DNA of 64,000 nucleotides from Sphingomonas sp. UV9 (GTDB lineage: Bacteria > Pseudomonadota > Alphaproteobacteria > Sphingomonadales > Sphingomonadaceae): assembly GCF_004101245.1 (NCBI RefSeq), contig NZ_SCIN01000001.1, positions 510,784-574,783 of the forward strand, read 5' to 3'. Position numbers and translations under genes: made by a program. Below the pieces are notes generated by a model. That model ran no database searches and was not told the origin of the DNA. It saw only the letters and a program-made list of their open reading frames with translations. The number at the start of each line of letters is the position of its first letter. Position 1 is the stretch's first letter. This document shows positions 8,664-18,742 of the stretch, piece by piece.

Positions 8664-9290
8664 TTACTTCGGCAGCACGACGCTCGGCCCGATGCTGTCG
8701 ACGACCTTGCGGGCGTCGAACGCGCGGATGTTGTCGCGCGGGATCGGGCCCTTGCGCATCACGATCTCGGCGGTCGCCTCGTAGCGATCGATCGTGCGGA
8801 CATCGAAGTCGTTGCCCCAAGGGCCACCACCAAAGCCGCCATAGCCGCCGCCGAACCCGCCGCCGAAGCCACCATAGGGGCTCCAGTTGCGCCAGCCAAA
8901 GCCGCGGCCGTAATAGCGCCACGACGGACCCCAATAGCCGCCGAAGCCGCCGTAACCGAACCCGCCGCCGATCCCCGGCGTCGAGTAGGTGCGCGACTGG
9001 AGATTGGTATCGCGATCGGCCATCAGATAATAGTCAAAGCCGTTCTGCAGCGTCAGCTCGGCGGCGCGGAAGAACAGGTACCGCTCGACGGTGTCGCGCG
9101 ACGTGACGCTGTTGCCGGCGAAGCTGACGAGGAAGCGGCCCGGTTCGATCTGGCGATCGCTATAGCCGGTGCGGCTGAACCCCTGCCCCGTCGCGGGCCG
9201 ATACGTGGTTTCGGTCGCGCATCCGGCCAGCAGCAGCGCGCCCGTTGCGAGCGCTGCGAGTGCGACCTTGCGACCCGGTGTCTTGAACAT
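8664..9290 (-). CDS. Lipoprotein of the CC0125/CC1285 type with Gly/Tyr-rich insert
   Basis: A 208-residue lipoprotein from the Met that begins MFKTPGRKVALAALATG. The lipobox LLAGC places the lipidated Cys at residue 24. The next section (GFSRTGYSDRQIEPGRFLVSF, FFRAAELTLQNGFDYYLM) matches a family of alphaproteobacterial envelope lipoproteins named after two Caulobacter genes; its function is unknown. Between about residues 95 and 155 lies a low-complexity insert dominated by Gly, Tyr, Phe and Trp. The conserved C-terminus (ATAEIVMRKGPIPRDN) follows. The open frame extends to 9398, but the lipobox position supports 9290. It is convergent with mfd across a shared terminator. Confidence 0.82.
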   Translation of the reverse strand: MFKTPGRKVALAALATGALLLAGCATETTYRPATGQGFSRTGYSDRQIEPGRFLVSFAGNSVTSRDTVERYLFFRAAELTLQNGFDYYLMADRDTNLQSRTYSTPGIGGGFGYGGFGGYWGPSWRYYGRGFGWRNWSPYGGFGGGFGGGYGGFGGGPWGNDFDVRTIDRYEATAEIVMRKGPIPRDNIRAFDARKVVDSIGPSVVLPK

Positions 9291-9413
9291 GGTGTCGTCT
9301 CCGTTCGCGGCGAATGCGGCGAAACGCCGCTTATTAGCCGTCAGTTGTGGAACGGTTGATGAACGACATCGCTCCAATACGCCACCTGACTGGCGCATTT
9401 TTCATGATTCAGG

Positions 9414-9830
9414 TCAGTCGCCGATGACGTGCAGAGCCAGCGTCCGGCGATGCGGACGGCGGCGGTGCTCGAACAGATAGAGGCCCTGCCACGTACCGAG
9501 CGCCAGTCGACCAGCAATCAGCGGGATCGTGAGTTGCACCTGCGTCAGCGCGGTACGGAGGTGCGCCGGCATGTCGTCGGGGCCTTCGTCGTCGTGTTCG
9601 TACTCGCGCGACTCCGGCGCGATCCGTGCGAAATAGGCTTCGAGATCGGTGCGTACCTCAAGCGCAGCGTTCTCCTGGATCAGGAGCGAAGCGGAGGTGT
9701 GCTGGCAGAAGACCGTCAGCAGGCCTTCGGTGAGGTGCTGGTCGTGTGTCCAGCGGAGGATCGGTTGGGTTACGTCGACGAGACCCTGGCGGGTGGTATC
9801 GATCGTGAGCATCGTGGTGGCTTGGCGCAT
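9414..9830 (-). CDS. yjbQ: YjbQ family protein (UPF0047)
   Basis: A 138-residue member of the YjbQ/UPF0047 family, named as secondary thiamine-phosphate synthase because some members partly replace ThiE. The family signature is complete: FCQHTSASLLIQENA near residues 41-55 and a metal-site-like HDDEGPDDMPAHLR near residue 80, ending with LFEHRRRPHRRTL. Length is normal. It stands alone between the lipoprotein gene and two palindromic elements. The physiological reaction remains unclear, so only the family is asserted. Confidence 0.9.
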   Translation of the reverse strand: MRQATTMLTIDTTRQGLVDVTQPILRWTHDQHLTEGLLTVFCQHTSASLLIQENAALEVRTDLEAYFARIAPESREYEHDDEGPDDMPAHLRTALTQVQLTIPLIAGRLALGTWQGLYLFEHRRRPHRRTLALHVIGD

Positions 9831-9865
9831 GCGTACCTAACGATCGGTCCGCAGGGTTGCTCCAC

Positions 9866-9947
9866 GGTTCCCCCGCGAAGGCGGGGGCCCATGAGCCCCA
9901 AGCGGCATCTCCCGTTACCCTGGACTCCCGCCTCCGCGGGAGAACGG
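9866..9947. repeat. Inverted pair of GAAG-loop palindromes (CCCGCGAAGGCGGG class)
   Basis: Left arm CCCCCGCGAAGGCGGGGG followed by CCCA; right arm CTCCCGCCTCCGCGGGAG. It lies upstream of yjbQ. The two arms use different outer stem bases, but each is self-complementary. Confidence 0.8.
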
Positions 9948-9966
9948 AGAGGCCAGCTTCCACTTA

Positions 9967-10072
9967 CCACCCCGGCGGAGGCCGGGGACGAATTGGGGGA
10001 CGTCCCTAACGACGGGTACGCTACGTTACGACGACCTCACCAATTGGGCCCCGGCCTTTCGCCGGGGGTGGC
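9967..10072. repeat. Inverted pair of palindromes (CCAATTGG class)
   Basis: Left arm ACCCCGGCGGAGGCCGGGG followed by an AATTGG spacer; right arm CCAATTGGGCCCCGG running into CCTTTCGCCGGGGG. It lies between the two elements of the yjbQ-secA gap, 23 bp past the secA stop, where it may also act in 3-prime-end processing. Confidence 0.8.
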
Positions 10073-10094
10073 TAGAAGGCTCAGCCAGGCCCCC

Positions 10095-12833
<2,739 letters not shown>

Positions 12834-12932
12834 GGGCTGATTTCCTGAAATTATGGCGCGGCGGCACGCTGAGGCACGCACGCGGAAGGGATCACGCGGA
12901 TCCAAAGGTTACGATATAGTCACACCTAGACG

Positions 12933-13184
12933 CTATTCGCGACGGCGATCGGTCCATAGCGGGAGCGCGACGACGGCGATGGTGCGCAGCGCATTGGCGA
13001 CGGCGACCTCGGGTAGCGGCGCGAGGCTGGATACGGGCCTTATCAAGACCTTGGCAGGGGTTGCTGCCACCGACTGCGAGCATACGTTGCCCTGCGCGAC
13101 AGCCTGTGCCGACTGGCCGCGCACGCCAGGCACCGCGCCGGTCAGCGCGGAGAGCAGGGCGGAGAGGAGCAGCAGCAGGTTCAT
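12933..13184 (-). CDS. Small secreted protein of unknown function
   Basis: An 83-residue frame starting MNLLLLLSALLSALTGAVPG, which looks like a signal peptide with cleavage near residue 23-28. The mature part is short, with a single Cys and no motif that I recognise. It lies 99 bp upstream of secA on the same strand. No clear Shine-Dalgarno is visible and an overlapping frame exists, so this could also be non-coding. The signal-like N-terminus and position are the only support. Confidence 0.45.
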   Translation of the reverse strand: MNLLLLLSALLSALTGAVPGVRGQSAQAVAQGNVCSQSVAATPAKVLIRPVSSLAPLPEVAVANALRTIAVVALPLWTDRRRE

Positions 13185-13313
13185 GCGTCTTGGGCTTTAT
13201 GCGAGCTTGCGCGATAAATCTACCGTTCGTCTCTCGGCAGCACCCGGCGGACGCGGGGACGCCGGGTCCGCGCATCATCTTGCCCGCCGGATTGCAGCGA
13301 GTATGAAGGAGGG

Positions 13314-14534
13314 ATGCAGATCTCCCCGCTTGCCTTGCCCTTCCCCGATGCGCCTTCAATCGACGGCGTTGCCCTGCATGTCGCGCGCGCAGCGTACAAG
13401 ACTTGGGACCGATGCGATCTGACGTTCGTGACTTTGGCGCCGGGTACGGTGGTCGCGGGCGTGCTGACGCAGAGCAAATGCCCCTCCCCCGAGGTCGAAT
13501 GGTGCCGGGCTGCGCTGACGCTGGGTCAGGCCCGTGCGCTTGTCGTGAATGCCGGCAACTCGAATGCGTTCACCGGATCGCGTGGTCGCGCCGCGGTCGA
13601 GGCGATCGCCGCGCGGACTGCGGCGCATCTCGGCTGCCAGCCGTCCGACGTCTTCGTCGCCTCGACCGGCGTGATCGGCGTACCGCTGCCGATCGACAAG
13701 GCCGAAGCCGGGCTCGATGCCGCGTTCGCCGCCGCGCCGTGCGGCTGGGAGGACGCCGCCGCGACGATCATGACGACCGACACCTTCACCAAGGGCGCGG
13801 TGACGACGGCGGTGATCGGCGATCGGACCGTCACGCTCGTCGGGATCATCAAGGGCTCCGGGATGATCGCGCCGGACATGGCGACGATGCTCGGCTTCAT
13901 CTTCACCGATGCCGCGGTCGAGCCGGAATTCCTGCAGGCGGCGCTGTCGAAGGCGAACGCGCCGAGCTTCTCGTGCATCACGGTCGACAGCGACACGTCG
14001 ACCAGCGACACCGTGCTGGCCTTTGCGACCGGCAAGGCGGGGAATGCGCCGCTGGCGGACGAGGAGAGCGTGGGCGCGGATGCCTTCCAGGCGGCGATCA
14101 GCGATCTGTGTCATCAGCTGGCGATGCTCGTCATCCGCGACGGCGAAGGCGCGACCAAATTGATCGAGGTGCAGGTCACCGGCGCCGATAGCGATCGCAG
14201 CGCGCACCGGATCGCCAAGAGCATCGCCGACTCGCCGCTGGTAAAGACCGCGATTGCCGGCGAGGACGCCAATTGGGGGCGCGTGGTGATGGCTGTGGGC
14301 AAGGCTGGCGAGCCAGCGGAGCGCGATACGTTATCAATCCGGTTCGGGAATACGCAGGTCGCGGAGGGCGGTTTGGCGCTCAGCGGTTATGACGAGGCGC
14401 CGGTGTCAGCGCATCTCAAGGGTCAGGAAATCGAGATCGGCGTGGACTTGGCGCTAGGCGACGGCCGAGCGACTGTGTGGACCTGCGACCTGACGCATCG
14501 GTATATCTCGATCAACGCCGATTATCGGAGCTAA
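13314..14534 (+). CDS. argJ: Bifunctional glutamate N-acetyltransferase / amino-acid N-acetyltransferase
   Basis: A 406-residue Ntn-type autoprocessing enzyme of the cyclic arginine pathway. It moves the acetyl group from N-acetylornithine to glutamate. The cleavage site is visible as [16 protein letters not shown]; Thr191 of the ATMLGF motif becomes the N-terminal nucleophile of the beta chain. The oxyanion Thr-Gly pair is in ASTGVIG (residues 117-122). A strong AAGGAGG is only one or two bases from ATG 13314, an unusually short spacing, and no longer in-frame start exists because a stop precedes it. Whether it also uses acetyl-CoA cannot be told from sequence. It converges with vapD without any spacer. 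Confidence 0.95.
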   Translation: MQISPLALPFPDAPSIDGVALHVARAAYKTWDRCDLTFVTLAPGTVVAGVLTQSKCPSPEVEWCRAALTLGQARALVVNAGNSNAFTGSRGRAAVEAIAARTAAHLGCQPSDVFVASTGVIGVPLPIDKAEAGLDAAFAAAPCGWEDAAATIMTTDTFTKGAVTTAVIGDRTVTLVGIIKGSGMIAPDMATMLGFIFTDAAVEPEFLQAALSKANAPSFSCITVDSDTSTSDTVLAFATGKAGNAPLADEESVGADAFQAAISDLCHQLAMLVIRDGEGATKLIEVQVTGADSDRSAHRIAKSIADSPLVKTAIAGEDANWGRVVMAVGKAGEPAERDTLSIRFGNTQVAEGGLALSGYDEAPVSAHLKGQEIEIGVDLALGDGRATVWTCDLTHRYISINADYRS

Positions 14535-14819
14535 CTACCGGAGCGCGAGCGAAAGATCGTTATTCTCTTCGATCCGCAACATGCGAATGTCGCTGACCGC
14601 TGGGCTGAACCAGGAATAGGTTCGGTTCAGTTCCTGGACGGCCAGAACGCAATCCACCGCCGAGATGTTCTCGTTGCCAAAATAGGTCGAGCCCTGTTGC
14701 CGCTCGAAACCGCGCTTGTTGAGGATATCGCCGACGTCGCGATAGCCGTTGCGCCACGACGAGTTGGGATACATCTGCTCGAGCATCGAAAAATCGAGAT
14801 CGAATACGATCGCGTACAT
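14535..14819 (-). CDS. vapD: VapD family endoribonuclease (Cas2-like fold)
   Basis: A 94-residue protein starting MYAIVFDLDFSMLEQMYP. It matches VapD in length and pattern: early strand with Asp7 (FDLDF), then NGYRDVGDILNKRGFERQQG, then a closing VSDIRMLRIEENNDLS. Characterised VapD proteins (Haemophilus, Helicobacter) are ferredoxin-like RNases related to Cas2, usually of plasmids or toxin-antitoxin loci. The frame continues 25 codons upstream, but GTGG before ATG 14819 and the family N-terminus support the shorter start. No VapX-like antitoxin is seen next to it. Its stop codon abuts the argJ stop. The leader carries two notable inverted repeats. Confidence 0.85.
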   Translation of the reverse strand: MYAIVFDLDFSMLEQMYPNSSWRNGYRDVGDILNKRGFERQQGSTYFGNENISAVDCVLAVQELNRTYSWFSPAVSDIRMLRIEENNDLSLALR

Positions 14820-14826
14820 GCTACCA

Positions 14827-14841
14827 CCCCGCTTTGCGGGG
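14827..14841 (-). promoter_or_regulatory. Hairpin over the vapD ribosome binding site
   Basis: CCCCGC-AAA-GCGGGG on the coding (minus) strand, ending about 7 bases before the vapD ATG. The 3-prime arm GCGGGG continues into TGG and forms the only Shine-Dalgarno-like sequence. In RNA this would tend to hide the site. Confidence 0.5.
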
Positions 14842-14846
14842 GACGT

Positions 14847-14904
14847 GCCCGCCCGATTGTGCCCCATCATCGTCATGACCATGATGTACCGCAATCAGGC
14901 GGGC
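14847..14904. promoter_or_regulatory. Nested inverted repeats between trxA and vapD
   Basis: Outer arms GCCCGCCCGATTG (14847-14859) and CAATCAGGCGGGC (14892-14904) match at 12 of 13 positions. Inside them, 14865-14886 is a near-perfect 22-bp dyad centred on GTCATGAC with one symmetric mismatch pair. The whole could form a long hairpin in RNA or be an operator. No T-tract follows, so it is not a standard terminator. Confidence 0.5.
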
Positions 14905-14910
14905 ATTGCA

Positions 14911-15234
14911 TCAGGCCAGCTCACCCTCGAGCCAGGCCTTCAGCCGGCCCTTGGGCTCCGCGCCGACCTTCGTCGCCGCGGGGGCGCCGCCCTTGAACAG
15001 GATCATCGTCGGGATTCCGCGGACGCCGTACTTGCCCGGCGCATCGGGGTTCTCGTCGATGTTGAGCTTGGCGATCGTCACCTTCTCGCCCAGCTCCTCC
15101 GAAATCTCTTCGAGCGACGGCCCGATCATCTTGCACGGGCCGCACCATTCCGCCCAGAAATCGACGAGCACGGGGCCGTCGGCGTTCAGTACGTCCGCAT
15201 CGAAGCTAGCATCGGTGATCTGCTTGGTCGCCAT
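14911..15234 (-). CDS. trxA: Thioredoxin 1
   Basis: A 107-residue cytoplasmic thioredoxin. The active site WCGPC lies in [16 protein letters not shown] (about residues 25-40), and the cis-proline loop is GIPTMILF. Start, length and motif are standard. It lies 64 bp downstream of addA on the same strand and probably shares its transcript, with an own promoter possible in the gap. It supplies reducing power to ribonucleotide reductase and other dithiol enzymes. Confidence 0.97.
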   Translation of the reverse strand: MATKQITDASFDADVLNADGPVLVDFWAEWCGPCKMIGPSLEEISEELGEKVTIAKLNIDENPDAPGKYGVRGIPTMILFKGGAPAATKVGAEPKGRLKAWLEGELA

Positions 15235-15298
15235 CGTGAATTCTCCTTGGTTGTTCTTAATCTAGGATCGCGCGTGCATCGGCTCAACCACCGGGACG

Positions 15299-18200
15299 CT
15301 AGCTTTGCTCCGCGGGTCGATAGCGCGGCTTGTGCTCGGCGAGCAGTTCGAGCGGTAACGCGATCAGCCGCGGACCGGCGGTATACAGCAACGCCGCCTC
15401 GACGGAGCGCCCGGGAAAGATCACGCGCAGCGCCTCGACATAGGCGGCGAGCTGCTTGACGTGATAGTCGGGCACGTCGGTCAGCGCATAGGGTGCGCGG
15501 CGCCCGGTCTTGAAGTCGATCACGCGGATCCGGTCCGCCTCGATCAGCAGGCGATCGACCGTGCCCGACACGACCATGCCGTTCGCGAGGGTCGCGGCAA
15601 TCGGTGCTTCGGCGAGCGTATCCGCGCCGAACAGCTCGGCAAAGCGCGGATCGTCGAGCACGGCCATGACGCTGGCGACGATTTCCGATCGGGCGGCAGC
15701 GTCGTCGACACCACCGGCCTTGGCGAGCCAGCGATCCGCCGCCTGCGGCCGCTCGCCCGGCACGATCGCCGGCAGGCGTTCGAACAGCGCGTGGATCAGC
15801 CGCCCGCGTTCCGCCGCTAGCCGCATCGCGGGTGTCGGTGGTGGATCGGATACCGCGTCCTCGCCGAGCGCGGAGGGTGACAAGGGACGCGGTGGACGCG
15901 ACTCGACCGGGGCGGGCTGGTGCGCCCACGCCGGCAGGTCCGCGCTGTCCACCTGTCGGATCGAAGTCGCAGGTTTCGCCAAGACCGCAGGCTGGGGCTC
16001 GACCCCGACGAACCGCCGTTCCTCGCCGCTGCCCTCCTCCGAAGGCGGAACGGAAAGCGCGGTCAGCGCACGGTCGGCCGCCGCGTACCAGCTATTCTCC
16101 GGGGGCACACCCTTGGCGCGCGGCCCGAGCGCACCGGCGATCACCAGCCGCTCTTCGGCGCGCGTGGCGGCGACGTAGAACAGCCGCCAATGCTCCTCGA
16201 GTTCGCGCTGCTCGGCCGCCGAGACGACCGCGTCGAGTGGCCCGCCGCGCTCGTTCGACCGCGGGCGGAACACGGGAATCGGCGCGGCGCCGGGCTCGGG
16301 CGCCCATTTCAGAATCGAGCGCGGCGCCGCCGACGGATCCGCGGTCGCATCCGCCAGGATCACCAACGGCGCCTGCAACCCCTTCGCGCCATGCGCCGTC
16401 ATCACCCGCACCGCATCGAGCGGCGCGGACGGATCGCGGACGATCTCGACATCGCCGCGATCGAACCAGTCGAGGAAGCGCTGCAACGACGGCGTCGTCG
16501 TGCTCTCGAACGTCAGCGCGGCGTTGAGCAGCTCCTCGATCGGATCGCGCGCCTCGGTCCCGAGCCGCCGGATCAGCTTCCGGCGACCGTCGAGCGGCCC
16601 CGACAACAGCTCCTCGAGAAACTGATACGGCGTCGCGATGTCCGCCCGCGCGAGCATCGCCAGCAACGGCGCGAGCCGCGCAGGCGACTGCGTGCGTTGC
16701 AGGTGGCGCCAGAGCGGCCCCGCCTCACGCGGCGCCGCCGCCATCAGCTCGTCCTGCGTCCACCCGATCAACGGCGACACGAGCAGCGCCGCGACGCTCA
16801 GATCGTCCTCGGGCTGCAAGACGAAGCGGATCGTCGCGAGCAGATCCTGCACCGCCAGCGGCGCGTTCAGCCGCAGCCGGTCGACCCCCGCCACCGGCAC
16901 GCCCTCGGCATAAAGCCGCGCGACGATCAGCGAGGCGAGGTCGCCGCGCCGCTTGACGAGGATCATCACGTCCTCGGGCCGGAGCCTGCGCCCCTTGCTC
17001 TCGAGCATCAGCCCCGTGTCGGGCGCGAGCCAGCGCTTCACAGCGCGCGCGATATCGCTGGCGAGTTTCCGCACCGCGTCGTCGACCCAGCCCTCCTCGT
17101 CGTCCTCGCTGCCGCCCGCCGACACCGGCGGCCACAACGTCACGGTCCCCGGCCCGGCCACCTCGCTGGCATGCCGCTCGACCTCGCCCGCGATGCCGAG
17201 ACCCGGCTCGCCGATCGCGTCGATCGCGGCATCGACGAACTCCAGCACGGTCCGCGTCGACCGGAACGAATGCCGCAGCGACAACCGCGCGAGCGGCAGC
17301 CCCCGCTCCTCCTCGGGCCAGTCGTCGTCGCCCAGCGCCTCGGTTGCACGCCCGCCGAAATACTGCTCGGCCGCCTGGAAATTGAGCGGGTCGGTCCCCT
17401 GGAAGCCGAAGATCGCCTGCTTGTAATCGCCGACCGTGAACAGCGTCCGCGTCGATGGCGCGTAGATGCCGCGGCCGACGAAGAACTCGTCCGCCAGCGC
17501 GCGCACGATCCGCCATTGGTGGCCGTTGGTATCCTGCGCCTCGTCGATCAGCAGATGCTCGGTCGCCTGATCGAGCTTGTAACGCACCCATTCGCCGATC
17601 CCCGGCTGGTCGAGCAGCGCCACCGTCGTCGCGATCAGGTCGTCGAAATCGACGGCGCCCGCGCGACGTTTGGCGAGCGCGTAGGCTCGGGCATAATCGC
17701 GGCCCACCTCCAGCCCGTCGGCGAGCAGGTCGCAATAGGTTGCGCGCTGGACCATCGACAGGACGTCGGTGCAGGCCTCGCCCAGATCGCGCGCGAGGAC
17801 TTCGTAGTCGGGTTCGGCATCGATCAGCTTCTTCGACGCCTTGCGCTGCGTGCCCGTGCCGGTCAGCACGATGCTGGCGAGATCGGACAAGGTCGCCGCG
17901 CGATCCTCGGAGTCGAGCCAGCGCTGCACGGTTGCCGCGGCGGCTTGCCCGGTGGCGGTGCCCCAGGCACGGTTTGCCGCCGCGATACGCGCGATCGCGT
18001 CGAGATCGAGCGCGTCGCACCATTCGGCGATCGCCTCGTCGATATCGCCCGAGGGCAGCCCGAGTTCGCGGCGAAGCCAGGGCTGGATGCCAACCGGGAG
18101 TGCCTCAAGAGCAGGCAGCGCGCGGGCGCAGGCGAGCAGGAACGCTTCCGCCCCGCCCTCGCCCATCCGCAGCGACAGACGGCCGACGATCTCGACCGGC

Positions 18201-18742
18201 CTTTCGCGGCCTTCGCGCTCGGCGTCGGACAGCATGCCGGCGAGCGCTTCGCGGGCGAGCCCCGCCTCTTCTCGGGCTTCGAGCGGGCGGAAGCCGGGCG
18301 TGAGGCCCGCTTCGACCGGGAACGCCGCGAGCAGTCCCTGACAAAAGCCGTGGATCGTCTGGATTCGCAAGCCGCCACCGGGCGCGTCGAGGACCTTGGC
18401 GAACAGCGTGCGCGCACGATCCTGCAACGCCTGCACCGGGCTCTCGCCGAGTGCGATCAGGTCCGCCGCCAGCGCCGGGGCGGGCATCCGCACCCAGGCT
18501 GCTAGCCGCCCATTGATCCGCTGCGCCATCTCGGCCGCGCCTGCCTTGGTGAAGGTCAGGCACAGGATCGCGCCGGGATCGACGCCGCGCAACAACAGCC
18601 GGAACACGCGCGCCGCCAGCACCTGCGTCTTGCCGGTGCCCGCCGATGCGGACAGCCAGACGTGCGACGCCGGGTTGCTGGCGTCGGCCTGCGCGCCCTT
18701 CAGCCGGGGCAGCGTGGCGAGGCCGTCAGCGCTCACGGCCAT
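15299..18742 (-). CDS. addA: Double-strand break repair helicase AddA
   Basis: A 1147-residue UvrD-like helicase-nuclease, the alphaproteobacterial functional counterpart of RecB. With AddB it resects broken ends for RecA loading. Walker A is ASAGTGKTQVL (residues 32-42), the DExx motif is LIDEAQDTN, and a late motif VYVAATRAEERL is present in the form FYVAATRAEERLVIAGA. The C-terminal PD-(D/E)XK nuclease carries RVIDFKTGRR followed by QLAAYVEALR. ATG 18742 overlaps the end of addB by 17 bp, indicating translational coupling. Confidence 0.95.
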   Translation of the reverse strand: MAVSADGLATLPRLKGAQADASNPASHVWLSASAGTGKTQVLAARVFRLLLRGVDPGAILCLTFTKAGAAEMAQRINGRLAAWVRMPAPALAADLIALGESPVQALQDRARTLFAKVLDAPGGGLRIQTIHGFCQGLLAAFPVEAGLTPGFRPLEAREEAGLAREALAGMLSDAEREGRERPVEIVGRLSLRMGEGGAEAFLLACARALPALEALPVGIQPWLRRELGLPSGDIDEAIAEWCDALDLDAIARIAAANRAWGTATGQAAAATVQRWLDSEDRAATLSDLASIVLTGTGTQRKASKKLIDAEPDYEVLARDLGEACTDVLSMVQRATYCDLLADGLEVGRDYARAYALAKRRAGAVDFDDLIATTVALLDQPGIGEWVRYKLDQATEHLLIDEAQDTNGHQWRIVRALADEFFVGRGIYAPSTRTLFTVGDYKQAIFGFQGTDPLNFQAAEQYFGGRATEALGDDDWPEEERGLPLARLSLRHSFRSTRTVLEFVDAAIDAIGEPGLGIAGEVERHASEVAGPGTVTLWPPVSAGGSEDDEEGWVDDAVRKLASDIARAVKRWLAPDTGLMLESKGRRLRPEDVMILVKRRGDLASLIVARLYAEGVPVAGVDRLRLNAPLAVQDLLATIRFVLQPEDDLSVAALLVSPLIGWTQDELMAAAPREAGPLWRHLQRTQSPARLAPLLAMLARADIATPYQFLEELLSGPLDGRRKLIRRLGTEARDPIEELLNAALTFESTTTPSLQRFLDWFDRGDVEIVRDPSAPLDAVRVMTAHGAKGLQAPLVILADATADPSAAPRSILKWAPEPGAAPIPVFRPRSNERGGPLDAVVSAAEQRELEEHWRLFYVAATRAEERLVIAGALGPRAKGVPPENSWYAAADRALTALSVPPSEEGSGEERRFVGVEPQPAVLAKPATSIRQVDSADLPAWAHQPAPVESRPPRPLSPSALGEDAVSDPPPTPAMRLAAERGRLIHALFERLPAIVPGERPQAADRWLAKAGGVDDAAARSEIVASVMAVLDDPRFAELFGADTLAEAPIAATLANGMVVSGTVDRLLIEADRIRVIDFKTGRRAPYALTDVPDYHVKQLAAYVEALRVIFPGRSVEAALLYTAGPRLIALPLELLAEHKPRYRPAEQS

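Noticed and set aside
15920..18505. An 861-codon frame antisense to addA
   Set aside because: Same reason: mirror frame of a clear gene, no recognisable domain.
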